The notes beneath the pieces were generated by a model, which was given only the letters and a program-made list of their open reading frames with translations, ran no database searches and was not told the DNA's origin. From Neorhizobium alkalisoli (lineage in GTDB: Bacteria; Pseudomonadota; Alphaproteobacteria; Rhizobiales; Rhizobiaceae), in the NCBI RefSeq assembly GCF_002968635.1, contig NZ_PVBN01000010.1:1-64000 (forward strand): DNA of 64,000 nucleotides, written 5' to 3'. Numbering within the stretch: position 1 is the first letter of the stretch; each line of letters starts with the position of its first letter. The translations under genes were made by a program, and so were the position numbers. Shown one piece after another: positions 53,697 through 62,612 of this stretch.

Positions 53697-54382
53697 CGAG
53701 CCAGCTCCTTTTGTCCTGCCGAGGAGCGCTTCGCCACGTATGAAAGGCCGATCATCGAACAGAGGGTCACGCTCAGGTAGAAGCCTGCCGCTACAAGGTA
53801 AAAGGTGAAGGGCATGCTCGTCGCTTCAGCCGCTCCCTTGGCGCGGAACATGACATCGTGCAGGCCAATCAGGGAGGCGAGTGCGGTGGCCTTCGCCAGA
53901 ACCAGCCAATTGTTGGTGAAACCGGGTAAAGCCAGGCGCGTGAGCTGCGGAAGGATGATCGCGAGGAAAATCCGTGTTCTTGGAATTCCATAGGCAAGGG
54001 CGGCTTCGACCTGGCCTTTGGGTATATTCAATAGCGCCGTGCGGAACGTCTCCGTCATGTAAGCGCCAAAAATCAGGCCAAGCGTGGCTATGGCAGCGCC
54101 GATGGGAGGGAATTCGAAATGGATGTCCCACGCAATCGCATCGGCCATTTGATTAAGGAGTGAGGGCAGGCTGTAAAATACGAGCAACATCCAGACGAGG
54201 TCAGGAATTCCCCGGATCACGAACGTGTAGACGCTCGCCGTTCTTCTTAGCGTCCTGCTTTCGGAGAGCTTGGCAAACGCTCCAGCCAATCCGATGGCCG
54301 TGGCCAGTACGATCGAGCACAGTGCCAGCAGCAGGGTCGTAGACCCCGCTGCCAGAATGCTCACGGAGAAATCCGTAACCAT
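53693..54382 (-). CDS. Polar amino acid ABC transporter permease (HisQ/OccQ type)
   Basis: The 229-residue partner permease shows VIRGIPDLVWMLLVFYSLPSLLN near residue 55 and ETFRTALLNIPKGQVEAALAYGIPRTR near 110 (coupling loop). The RGIPDLVW form is characteristic of HisQ/OccQ rather than HisM. It starts five bases after the binding-protein gene ends. Confidence 0.9.
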   Translation of the reverse strand: MVTDFSVSILAAGSTTLLLALCSIVLATAIGLAGAFAKLSESRTLRRTASVYTFVIRGIPDLVWMLLVFYSLPSLLNQMADAIAWDIHFEFPPIGAAIATLGLIFGAYMTETFRTALLNIPKGQVEAALAYGIPRTRIFLAIILPQLTRLALPGFTNNWLVLAKATALASLIGLHDVMFRAKGAAEATSMPFTFYLVAAGFYLSVTLCSMIGLSYVAKRSSAGQKELAR

Positions 54383-54387
54383 TGGTG

Positions 54388-55152
54388 TTACTCGCCGAAG
54401 TACTTCGTCATCAGGGCCTTCAAGGTGCCGTTATCGCGGACCTTGGCAAGTCCGGCGTTCACGTCCTCGAGGAGCTTCGTGTTCTTCTTCCCGATCGCGA
54501 TCGCAACGCCTTCGCCGAATTCCTTGGCGTCTTTACCGGTCATTTCGGGACCTGTGAGCTCGAAGTCCTTGCCGTCTTCCTTCTGGAGGAAGCTGTGGAC
54601 GATCTGCGCCTGGTAGCCGAGCACCAGGTCCGCGCGTCCGTTCGCCAGGTCGAGGAAGGGCGCGCTGCCGGAATCGTAACGCTTGATCGTAGCGTTCGGC
54701 ATATGGGCCGTAACATAGGCGTCCATGGGGGTGCCCGTCTGGACGGCGATGGTCTTACCCGCTACGCCTTCGGGGGAAATGGTGATGCCCGCGCCTTTCT
54801 TGGCGGTGAAGCGGAAAATGGGATGATCATAGATGTCGCTAAAGGCGACGACCTGACGGCGCTTGTCGGTGACGGTCAGCTGCGAAATAAGGGCATCATA
54901 CTTGCCCTCAATAAGGGAGGGGAACATGCCGTCCCATGCTGCGCCGATGATGTTGCAATCGAGCTCCGCTTCCTTGCAAATCGCTTCCATCAATTCGATA
55001 TCAAAGCCGATAAGCTTGCCATTGGAATCGATTGACTCAAAGGGTGGGAAAGTCGCGTCTGTCGCGATCGTGACCTTCTCCGCGGCAAATGCCGGAGTGA
55101 GGAAGGTCGTGGCCAATACGAGAGCGCATGCGGAATTGATGAGAATCCTCAT
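54388..55152 (-). CDS. Amino acid ABC transporter substrate-binding protein (LAO/HisJ type)
   Basis: The 254-residue protein has a signal peptide (MRILINSACALVLATTFL, cleavage at AFAAEKV). The family-3 binding fold follows with IATDATFPPFESIDSNGKLIGFDIELMEAIC and WDGMFPSLIEGKYDALISQLTVTDKRR. Residues PFES, the SQLT/TDKRR loop and the TGTPMDAYV loop sit where lysine/arginine/ornithine or histidine binders hold their ligand. A basic or guanidino amino acid is therefore the first guess. Confidence 0.9.
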   Translation of the reverse strand: MRILINSACALVLATTFLTPAFAAEKVTIATDATFPPFESIDSNGKLIGFDIELMEAICKEAELDCNIIGAAWDGMFPSLIEGKYDALISQLTVTDKRRQVVAFSDIYDHPIFRFTAKKGAGITISPEGVAGKTIAVQTGTPMDAYVTAHMPNATIKRYDSGSAPFLDLANGRADLVLGYQAQIVHSFLQKEDGKDFELTGPEMTGKDAKEFGEGVAIAIGKKNTKLLEDVNAGLAKVRDNGTLKALMTKYFGE

Positions 55153-55217
55153 TGTTCTACCTCTGGTGATGTTGGGTTTTGTGGACGTCGCTGGCGCGCT
55201 TCTCTCCCAAGAAGCCG

Positions 55218-55985
55218 TCAGTGTTTCAGGCGGCCTGCCAGAAACTGTTGGAGCCGGGGGCTTGATGCGGAATTGAATATGGTCTCGGGCGACCCTTGCT
55301 CTTCGACGAGGCCCTGATGAAGGAACATGACCCGTGTTGACGCGTGACGGGCAAATCCCATCTCATGCGTCACGACGACCATCGTGCGACCTTCTTCAGC
55401 CAGGGTCTGCATGACCCGCAAGACTTCGCCCACGAGTTCCGGATCTAGAGCCGACGTCGGTTCATCGAAAAGCATGACGTCCGGGTTGACGCTGAGCGCC
55501 CGTGCGATGGCCACCCGCTGCTGCTGGCCGCCGGAAAGATGAGCGGGATATTTCTCAAGCACGTCAAAGCCGAGACCGACTTTAGCGAGGTTCTGTTTGG
55601 CCCGATCAATTGCGTCGGACCGCGAAACCCCAAGTGCGCTGATCGGCGCTTCGATAACGTTCGATAGCACGGACATATGCGACCAGAGACAAAAGTTCTG
55701 GAAGACCATGGCCAGCTTGGCGCGCATCGCCTGCAGTTGGCGGTGATTGGTCGGCCGCATGTATCCGTCGCGATCAAGTTTCGTCTCGAGTGTCTTTCCG
55801 TTGACGGATATCTGACCTGAATTCGGCCGCTCAAGGAAGTTAATGCAGCGGAGAAAAGTACTCTTTCCAGAGCCGCTCGCTCCAATGATACTAATAACGT
55901 CACCGGAAGTTGCTTCGAGCGAAATGCCTTTCAGGACTTCAAAGCTTCCGTATGATTTGTGCATATCCTTGACGGCAAGAGTCAT
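55218..55985 (-). CDS. Amino acid ABC transporter ATP-binding protein (HisP/OccP type)
   Basis: The 255-residue ATPase from ATG 55985 follows GGGAG; the frame is open to 56021. Walker [11 protein letters not shown]-loop [22 protein letters not shown] (the CLWSHM form found in HisP/OccP), signature [15 protein letters not shown], Walker [14 protein letters not shown] and His switch [10 protein letters not shown] are all intact. First gene of the importer operon, which continues with binding protein, two permeases, ureohydrolase and PLP lyase. Confidence 0.92.
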   Translation of the reverse strand: MTLAVKDMHKSYGSFEVLKGISLEATSGDVISIIGASGSGKSTFLRCINFLERPNSGQISVNGKTLETKLDRDGYMRPTNHRQLQAMRAKLAMVFQNFCLWSHMSVLSNVIEAPISALGVSRSDAIDRAKQNLAKVGLGFDVLEKYPAHLSGGQQQRVAIARALSVNPDVMLFDEPTSALDPELVGEVLRVMQTLAEEGRTMVVVTHEMGFARHASTRVMFLHQGLVEEQGSPETIFNSASSPRLQQFLAGRLKH

Positions 55986-56021
55986 GACCTGCGTCTCCCA
56001 TTGATACGTGCTCCTAGTCAT

Positions 56022-56463
56022 TTTTTATTCTTATTGGGCTCATCCTAATTGCAAATATTTGTGACGCGCAATTGACCATTCCTCAGCTCTTGCATGACCT
56101 GATTTCATGTATCGTCTCGACGTTTTGGCGGGTTGGAAGGATTTCTTGGAGTCATGTATGAAGAGGTGTCACTCATGATGCGTATATGCTGCCTGACCGA
56201 GCGGGACGATTAGTTGCCGGTGGTCGGGACTCGTCCATTCACTTTCGGCTTAAAGAAGAAGCGGATTACGCAGTGCCGTTTTGAGAAAATTGCAATCACG
56301 TGAAGGTGGAGTTCGCGATTATGCCATTTCCGAACCGAGCTTGGGCTTTATCTGAGATCTCAGAAACAAACTGTTTGCCCGTGCGCGGATTGAAGGCTTC
56401 TGCTCGATGACCACGAGGGACGTTATGTGACGCGATTGCCGATCTCCTTTCATGGTAGGCCTG
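56022..56463. other. Upstream region of the importer operon
   Basis: No gene recognised. An inverted repeat AATTGC-N15-GCAATT (56047-56073) lies about 70 bases before the ATPase start; the TAATTGCA half also occurs before homoserine dehydrogenase (63710-63717). A promoter could not be placed with confidence. Confidence 0.45.
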
Positions 56464-56570
56464 CTTCAGATACGGGAGGACGTCGCCGAAGGGATTAAGG
56501 CCGTGCCCAATGTCTTCGTTCGGATGGTAAAAGGAGAGAACTTCGGCAGCAACTGGTCAAGCGGTGTTGA
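56464..56570 (+). pseudogene. Relic of an NADP-dependent medium-chain oxidoreductase, C-terminus
   Basis: The frame reads LQIREDVAEGIKAVPNVFVR followed by MVKGENFG, which is the C-terminal signature of CurA/YncB-type MDR oxidoreductases (REDVVEGLENAPEAF, GKNFGKLVV). One missing base after GENFG shifts the last residues (QLVKR in the other frame). No upstream part was found, so this is a fragment left by a deletion or insertion. Confidence 0.55.
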
Positions 56571-56607
56571 GCTGAACGAGAACATAGTTGGTTCCGGTAC
56601 AACTCAT

Positions 56608-57525
56608 TTATAAGGTTAGGAGAAGCGCCTGCCGACCAAACTGCGGAAGGAGCCAACGCAGAAAAAGCCTGACTGCAGGACGGGTCAGGTTTCTGTCAGT
56701 GGATATGACATGCCATGCCCCGAAAATGTCGATCGCAAACGGGAACGGCTTCACCAGCGTGTTTCGTTTGAGGTCGTGGGAGGCCAACATGTCGCTCACC
56801 AATGCCACGCCTGCACCGTGCACCGCGAGACCGATCGCCATGCCGAGATCGTTACAGAAGAGATGGCGAGCGCCCTCGTCAACACCCGGAAGATCGACCT
56901 CGGCGAACCATCGCCGCCATTCCGAACCATCATCCCAGTGAAGGAGCAGTGTCTTGCCGAGGCCTATCGGTTTAGCTGCCTGTCCGCCAATACCTTCGAG
57001 CAGTTGAGGCGTGCATACGGGGGCAACCGTGACCTGATCCAGCGAAGCGGACCATCTGTCCGGCCATCCCCCGTTTCCGAAAACCAACCCGATGTCGGTA
57101 TCCTTTACCTCGTGAACCCTGTTGTTGTCGACGAAGGTGATGTGGCACTCGATGGATGGAAAATCGCGGCAGAAATTACCGAGGTTCTTGGCCAGCCACG
57201 TGTTCGCGAACATCGGAGGACATGCGATTTCAAGCTTGCCGCCTCCGTCTTTAAGGTCGGCCAGCCGCAGGGCGGTATCCGATATCTCCTGGAGGGCTTC
57301 GCCGACGGTCTTGGCAAGGACCCGCCCGGCGTCAGTAAGAACGAGGCCACGGCCCGCTTTCACGAATAGCTCGTAGCCGAGTGACTCTTCGAGACGTCTG
57401 ATCTGATGGCTGACGGCGCTATCTGTCAAACTCAGCTCGTTGGCGGCCTTTGTCAGGCTGCCATGACGGGCGGATGCCTCGAAGGTCCGCAGCGTGGGGA
57501 GGGGAAGATGTCTTGGGTTTTTCAT
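56608..57525 (-). CDS. LysR-family transcriptional regulator, GcvA-like
   Basis: The 305-residue protein starts at ATG 57525 (MKNPRHLPLPTLRTFEASARHGSLTKAANELSLTDSAVSHQIRRLEE), a GcvA/AmpR-type LysR helix. The effector domain contains HITFVDNNRVHEVKDTDIGLVFGNGGW. It is the last gene of the homoserine-dehydrogenase set and lies directly before the importer operon, which it may control. Confidence 0.9.
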   Translation of the reverse strand: MKNPRHLPLPTLRTFEASARHGSLTKAANELSLTDSAVSHQIRRLEESLGYELFVKAGRGLVLTDAGRVLAKTVGEALQEISDTALRLADLKDGGGKLEIACPPMFANTWLAKNLGNFCRDFPSIECHITFVDNNRVHEVKDTDIGLVFGNGGWPDRWSASLDQVTVAPVCTPQLLEGIGGQAAKPIGLGKTLLLHWDDGSEWRRWFAEVDLPGVDEGARHLFCNDLGMAIGLAVHGAGVALVSDMLASHDLKRNTLVKPFPFAIDIFGAWHVISTDRNLTRPAVRLFLRWLLPQFGRQALLLTL

Positions 57526-57589
57526 TCCACACCGGACGCCGTTGGCTACCGCGTCAGACACGTCCCTCACGACGGAAAGGGACGAGGCT

Positions 57590-58030
57590 CTACTTTCGGA
57601 TGATCGATGACAGCGCGAACGCCGTCAAGGTGTCCCGGACTCCGGGCATATCTGCAATCTGCTGCCAGATTTGCCTGATGCGGTCCGCTTTTTCCGCTTC
57701 GACCCGCACGACAAGATCGAAGTCCCCGGTCATCACGTCACAGGCAACTACTTCGGGTATCTTGCGGAGGGAATTCAGGACGTCGCCACCTCGCATACGG
57801 TCATGGCGATAGACAAACATCAGCGCTGTTGTCAGGTTTTGACCGGCTTCGCCGTTCCCTGTGACGATCGTGTAGCCTTTGATGAAACCGTCGCGCTCAA
57901 GACGCTCTATCCTGACGCGCACCGCATTACGGGACAAGTTTATCTTTGCCGACAAATCCGCATGGGAAATCTTCGAGTTTGCCTTTAGTTCGGCCAGCAG
58001 TTGCTCGTCAATTCGATCAAGGGACTTCAT
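57590..58030 (-). CDS. Lrp/AsnC-family transcriptional regulator
   Basis: The 146-residue protein from ATG 58030 has the AsnC HTH (LDRIDEQLLAELKANSKISHADLSAKINLSRNAVRVRIERLERDGFIKGY) and a RAM effector domain (VVACDVMTGDFDLVVRVEAEKA). Such regulators sense amino acids. It is placed in the homoserine/aspartate operon after the homoserine-kinase-like gene, so it may respond to homoserine, aspartate or the imported amino acid. Confidence 0.93.
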   Translation of the reverse strand: MKSLDRIDEQLLAELKANSKISHADLSAKINLSRNAVRVRIERLERDGFIKGYTIVTGNGEAGQNLTTALMFVYRHDRMRGGDVLNSLRKIPEVVACDVMTGDFDLVVRVEAEKADRIRQIWQQIADMPGVRDTLTAFALSSIIRK

Positions 58031-58049
58031 GTGTGCACGGGCCAAAGGG

Positions 58050-58835
58050 CTATTTGGTTAAATCCGCAGCGATCGAGCCAAAGGCCGCCAAGGCCAGTCG
58101 AGGCAGCTGGTCTCTCTCACCCCTGCCTGCGTAGTACCTGGCAGCCGACGCGAGTACATACCCTGATAAAGCGCCTTTCTCGGCGTCGGTCAATGCCCGG
58201 ACCGTCTCATAACCTCGCACGATCGCACTGGCGTGGTCGGTCGCGATCGCTCCAGAAGCTCCCGTTGTCCACTCGACGATGACATCGGCGATTTCCGCAA
58301 CCAGCACATCATTGTGACGAAGCCTGAAGTTGATCACACCACAAACCGCATCGTTGAGGAAGAAGACATTGTCGTGATCGAGCGCGCCGTGGATCGGACC
58401 TGTTGGAAGGAGCGACGCCTTGCGCTTCGATTTCGGCTCGAGTGTCGTGTGGATCTGACCGACCACACGGCCAAGGCTTTCGCACCGACCGATGTTGGCG
58501 TCCTTTGAGGGAGAACCCGGCAGAAAACTCACAACGGCGACGAGACGTTCCGCAGCCCGCATTGTCGCCTTGCCGTCGAGCGTCCGGCGCGGCTTGGGGC
58601 ACGGGACGCCGTTGGCGTAGAGGTTGTCCATGGTCTCGAAAGCCTGTTCGAGGTCCAATGGCTCCGCTCCGTTCTCGAAGAGCGTTACGATGAACTCGCC
58701 GTCAGAGGAACGAAACAGATAAGTGGTTTCCGTGTCGCCGTTCGCAATACCGATCACCGATGAAAGCGACCTGAGGCCGTAGGCTTCAGCGATGGTGATG
58801 CGATCGGCGTCAGATAGCTCCGTAAAGACGCTCAT
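58050..58835 (-). CDS. Homoserine-kinase-like (ThrB/APH fold) protein lacking catalytic aspartates
   Basis: The 261-residue protein follows the type II homoserine kinase plan: FTELSDADRITIAEAYGL at the start, GDTETTYLFRSSDGEFIVTLFE, FLPGSPS, then IHGALDHDNVFFLNDAVCGVINF. In active enzymes the last block is HADLFPDNVFF...GLIDF. Here the catalytic Asp is Ala and the metal-binding Asp is Asn, and the protein is about 60 residues shorter than ThrB. It is thus probably not a kinase; it may bind homoserine as a sensor or partner. It overlaps neither neighbour but is separated from aspA by one base. Confidence 0.75.
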   Translation of the reverse strand: MSVFTELSDADRITIAEAYGLRSLSSVIGIANGDTETTYLFRSSDGEFIVTLFENGAEPLDLEQAFETMDNLYANGVPCPKPRRTLDGKATMRAAERLVAVVSFLPGSPSKDANIGRCESLGRVVGQIHTTLEPKSKRKASLLPTGPIHGALDHDNVFFLNDAVCGVINFRLRHNDVLVAEIADVIVEWTTGASGAIATDHASAIVRGYETVRALTDAEKGALSGYVLASAARYYAGRGERDQLPRLALAAFGSIAADLTK

Positions 58836-58836
58836 T

Positions 58837-60261
58837 CTAAATCCCCTGTGCGCTCGGTGCTAGAGACGTATCGGCGAAACCAGCTGCATGGTCAAACACC
58901 CTCTCGATCTCGCCAATCGTAAGAGTGCCGTCTTCCTCCACGACATCCCTCAGCGCCCGGTTCTCGATCAGGGCTTTTTTTGAAAGGGCGGCCGCCTTGC
59001 TGTAGCCTACGATCGTTGCGAGAGGTGTCGCAAGAACGAGCGATTGGTCGAGAAGCGCCTTACAGCGATCCACATCCACTTCGATACCATCGACGCACCG
59101 GACCTTGAAGATCTCCATGCCGCGCGAGAGCATTCGCATCGACTGGAGGATGTTCAGGACTATCACGGGTTCCATGGCGTTCAGTTGAAGCTGCCCGGCA
59201 CTCGCTGCCATGGTGACCGTCAGGTCGTTTCCGATGACCTGGAACCCGATCTGGTTCATCATCTCCGGTATTACCGGGTTGACCTTTCCGGGCATGATCG
59301 ACGATCCGGCCTGGACCGGCGGGAGCCGGATTTCGCCTAAGCCGCCACGCGGGCCACTGCTCAGGAGGCGGAGGTCGTTGCAGATTTTGGTGAGCTTTAC
59401 GGCAATCCGCTTCAAGACGCCGGAGAACGAGACAAAGCCTCCAGTATCCGATGTCGCCTCGATCAGGTTTCGGGCGGAAATGACCTGTAACCCGGAAATC
59501 CTGCTGAGATGGCCGCAGGCCACGTTGGGGAATCCTGACGGGACATTGATCGACGTCCCGATGGCCGAGCCGCCGAGGTTGACCTCCTTGAGCAACCTGG
59601 ACGCGGAATACACCTGATCTACGTCTTCGTCGATCAGCTCGGCAAACGCTTCGAACTCCTGGCCGACCGTCATCGGTACCGCATCCTGAAGCTGGGTGCG
59701 GCCGATCTTGAGCGCGGTCCGGTACTCGCGGGCCTTGGCGCGGAAAGCGTCACGCAAGTCGACCTGTGATGCCACGAGACCTTCGCAGGCCTTTAGGATC
59801 GTCAGACGTAGAGCGGTCGGATAGACATCGTTGGTGGATTGAGAAAGGTTCACATGATCGTTCGGATGGAGTTTTGTGTAGTCGCCCACATTGGCCCCGA
59901 GTTTCCGGAGCGCGATATTGGTTACCACTTCGTTGACGTTCATGTTCGTGGAGGTGCCGGCTCCCCCCTGCATCATGTCGACGGGGAAGTTGTCGTCGAT
60001 CTCCTTTGCGTCAATCAGATCATCGCAGGCCTCGCATATGACCCGGCATTTCTCCTCGGACAGCAGACCAAGATCGAAGTTTGCGAGGGCGGCCGCCTTC
60101 TTTACCATCGCCATGGACTGGACGAGTTCCGGGTAGTCCTTCAACCTCATTCCGGAGACGTCGAAGTTCAACTCCGCGCGGCGGGTATGGACGCCGTAGA
60201 GGACGCCGGCGGGAATGGAAAGCGGACCGATCAGGTCGGCCTCGATTCTTTCTACGGTCAT
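58837..60261 (-). CDS. aspA: Aspartate ammonia-lyase
   Basis: The 474-residue fumarase/aspartase-family enzyme has the signature GSSIMPGKVNPVIPE near residue 320, GGAGTSTNMNVNEV near 100, LHPNDHVNLSQSTNDVYPTA and KIGRTQLQDAVPMTVGQEF. Aspartase rather than fumarase is indicated by GRTQLQDAVPMT. It converts L-aspartate to fumarate and ammonia, the last step of a homoserine-to-TCA route with its upstream neighbours. Length is normal. Confidence 0.9.
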   Translation of the reverse strand: MTVERIEADLIGPLSIPAGVLYGVHTRRAELNFDVSGMRLKDYPELVQSMAMVKKAAALANFDLGLLSEEKCRVICEACDDLIDAKEIDDNFPVDMMQGGAGTSTNMNVNEVVTNIALRKLGANVGDYTKLHPNDHVNLSQSTNDVYPTALRLTILKACEGLVASQVDLRDAFRAKAREYRTALKIGRTQLQDAVPMTVGQEFEAFAELIDEDVDQVYSASRLLKEVNLGGSAIGTSINVPSGFPNVACGHLSRISGLQVISARNLIEATSDTGGFVSFSGVLKRIAVKLTKICNDLRLLSSGPRGGLGEIRLPPVQAGSSIMPGKVNPVIPEMMNQIGFQVIGNDLTVTMAASAGQLQLNAMEPVIVLNILQSMRMLSRGMEIFKVRCVDGIEVDVDRCKALLDQSLVLATPLATIVGYSKAAALSKKALIENRALRDVVEEDGTLTIGEIERVFDHAAGFADTSLAPSAQGI

Positions 60262-60277
60262 CTTCTCGATCCCTCCC

Positions 60278-61153
60278 CTAAAGAATGCCTGCGTGCCGCA
60301 TGGCGTCGTCGATTTCTTGCTTCACGAGAGTGCTCACCTCAACGAGCGGAAGACGCAGATCGCCACCGATGCGTCCGAGGCGAGCCAGGGCGTATTTCGC
60401 ACCCGCGGGGCTCGTCTCCAGGAAGAGCGCGCGGTGCAATGGCATCAGTCGATCCTGCAGATCGAGCGCCCGCGCATAGTCGCCGTCGATGCACGCTTGC
60501 TGGAAATCAGCGCAAAGACGGGGAGTGACGTTTGCGCTTACCGAGATACAGCCATGGCCCCCATGAGCCATGTAGCCCAGAGCGGTACCGTCTTCGCCCG
60601 ACAGCAGGTTGAAGTCCTTACCGCAGGCCATGCGCTCGAGCGACGGCCGTAGAATGTTGCCCGTGGCGTCTTTTACGCCGACCACGTTCTCGCAGTCATT
60701 ATAGATGCGCGCCAGGGTCTCGACCTGGATATCGACAACGCTTCGTCCGGGGATGTTGTAGACGATGATCGGCAGGCTCGCTGCGGCATCGATCGTCTTG
60801 AAGTGCTCATACAGACCCTGCTGGGTAGGCTTGTTGTAATACGGCGAGACAATGAGAAGGCCATCAGCCCCTGCCTGCTGGGCGTGCCGGACGAAATCGA
60901 TCGCTTCCTCGGTGCTGTTGGAACCAGCGCCAGCAATGACGGGCACCCGACCGTTTGCTGTCTCGACCGTGATTTCGACGATCCGCTTGTGCTCCGCATG
61001 GCTCAGGGTTGGGCTCTCCCCAGTGGTGCCGCACGGGACCAGACCGGAAGAGCCTTGGGAAATCTGCCATTCGATGAGGCTGCGCAAGGCAGCCTCATCG
61101 ACCTTGCCATCGGCGAACGGCGTGACGAGCGCGGTAATTGAACCTTTGAACAC
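60278..61153 (-). CDS. dapA: 4-hydroxy-tetrahydrodipicolinate synthase-like protein (DapA)
   Basis: The 291-residue TIM-barrel aldolase has [16 protein letters not shown] (about residues 40-56), the catalytic Tyr in [11 protein letters not shown] and the Schiff-base Lys in [10 protein letters not shown] near 160. It condenses aspartate 4-semialdehyde with pyruvate. In an operon with homoserine dehydrogenase and an aldehyde dehydrogenase it shares their aldehyde. It may divert surplus semialdehyde to lysine synthesis, or be a DapA paralogue of other specificity. All catalytic residues are present. Confidence 0.9.
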   Translation of the reverse strand: MFKGSITALVTPFADGKVDEAALRSLIEWQISQGSSGLVPCGTTGESPTLSHAEHKRIVEITVETANGRVPVIAGAGSNSTEEAIDFVRHAQQAGADGLLIVSPYYNKPTQQGLYEHFKTIDAAASLPIIVYNIPGRSVVDIQVETLARIYNDCENVVGVKDATGNILRPSLERMACGKDFNLLSGEDGTALGYMAHGGHGCISVSANVTPRLCADFQQACIDGDYARALDLQDRLMPLHRALFLETSPAGAKYALARLGRIGGDLRLPLVEVSTLVKQEIDDAMRHAGIL

Positions 61154-61193
61154 CTTTGAACTCCGTAGATGCTGATGGCGATAAGCGCGGCTT

Positions 61194-62612
61194 TTACGAA
61201 TGCTTCAGCCTGTTGATGCAGACGACCTTTGGCTGCGTCATGTCCTCGTACGCAAAGCGTACGCCCTCGCGCCCCATGCTACCGTACTTGAAGCCACCGA
61301 ACGGCATCGCGTCGAAGCGGTAATCGGAAGAGTCGTTGATCATGACACCCCCCGCTTCGATACGATCGGCCGCGTCGAGCGCATCTTCGAGGTCGTTGGT
61401 GAAGATACCCGCGTGCAGGCTGTATTCCGGGCTGTTGGCGAGGTCGATAGCGTCCGAGATGTCGTCAAACGGCTCGAGGATCACGATCGGTGCGAAAACC
61501 TCCTCGCTCCATGCGTCGCAGGTCGCGGGAACGTTTTCGAGGACCGTGGGCGGATAAAGGTTGCCAGAAGGCTGATGGCCGCAGAGCAAAGTTGCCCCTG
61601 CCTGGATAGCCCGGTCTACCATCGCGGAGGCACGGCCAACGGCCTTTTCCGTGATCATCGGTCCGACATCTGTATCGGTGTCCAACGGGTTGCCAGTCTT
61701 CAACTTGAGCGTCTTCGCGACGAACTCGTCGCGGAAACGTTCATAGATGGGGCGCTGGATCAGGATGCGCTGTGTACCGATGCAGTTCTGGCCGGCGGCC
61801 CAGTAGGCGCCTGATACGCAACCTTCGACCGCCGCGGCGAAGTCGCTGTCTTCCATGACGATAACAGGCGCGTTGCCGCCGAGGTCCATGGCAAGCTTCT
61901 TGATGCCTGCGACTTTAGAAATCGCCTCGCCCGTGGCGAAACCGCCCGTGAACGAGATCATCCGGACATCCTTTGCGGAGACAAGCGCCTTTCCCAGTTC
62001 CGCGCCGCCAATGGCAACAGTGATTACTTCTTCCGGTAGACCGGCAGCCACGAGGGTATCCACCAGCTTGATGGCTGACAGCGGCGTCAGTTCAGAAGGT
62101 TTGAGCAGGATCGAGTTCCCGCCCGCGATCGCCGGGCCGAGCTTGTGGGCGACGAGGTTCAGGGGGTCGTTGTAGGGGGTAATAGCGGCAATGATGCCGA
62201 GGGGTTCACGGGTGTACCACCCCTGGCGGGACTCCGAACCGGCATAGGAATCAAACGGAATGACCTCGCCCGCATTGCGCTTGGCTTCGTCGGCGGAAAG
62301 TTTGAGCGTATTGATGCAGCGTGTCACTTCCTTGCGTGCCTGGGTGATCGTCTTGCCCGCTTCTCGGACAATTAGGACTGCGAAGTCGTCTTTGTCCACG
62401 GCAATCAGGGACGCGGCCTTTTCGAGAATCGCGGAACGCTGGTGGCGAGGCAGGGCCCGTGCGACACGCGCTCCGTTTCTGGCACGATCGATCAGCCCTG
62501 GGACGGAGTCCGCTCTGGTTTCGACGACGGTCCCAAGGTGAGCGCCGCTGTACGGGTCGCGTACGATAATGGATTCTGCCTCGGTGTTGGCGCGGGCGGC
62601 GTTCTGCATCAT
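61194..62612 (-). CDS. NAD(P)-dependent aldehyde dehydrogenase, candidate non-phosphorylating aspartate-semialdehyde oxidiser
   Basis: The 472-residue ALDH from ATG 62612 overlaps the homoserine dehydrogenase stop by four bases (ATGA). It has [49 protein letters not shown] and the catalytic Cys in [14 protein letters not shown] near residue 288. The usual general-base Glu (LELGG) is Asp here (MDLGGN). Family relatives with the [21 protein letters not shown]-terminus oxidise lactaldehyde, glyceraldehyde-3-phosphate or phosphonoacetaldehyde. Direct coupling to homoserine dehydrogenase suggests oxidation of aspartate 4-semialdehyde to aspartate. Confidence 0.82.
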   Translation of the reverse strand: MMQNAARANTEAESIIVRDPYSGAHLGTVVETRADSVPGLIDRARNGARVARALPRHQRSAILEKAASLIAVDKDDFAVLIVREAGKTITQARKEVTRCINTLKLSADEAKRNAGEVIPFDSYAGSESRQGWYTREPLGIIAAITPYNDPLNLVAHKLGPAIAGGNSILLKPSELTPLSAIKLVDTLVAAGLPEEVITVAIGGAELGKALVSAKDVRMISFTGGFATGEAISKVAGIKKLAMDLGGNAPVIVMEDSDFAAAVEGCVSGAYWAAGQNCIGTQRILIQRPIYERFRDEFVAKTLKLKTGNPLDTDTDVGPMITEKAVGRASAMVDRAIQAGATLLCGHQPSGNLYPPTVLENVPATCDAWSEEVFAPIVILEPFDDISDAIDLANSPEYSLHAGIFTNDLEDALDAADRIEAGGVMINDSSDYRFDAMPFGGFKYGSMGREGVRFAYEDMTQPKVVCINRLKHS

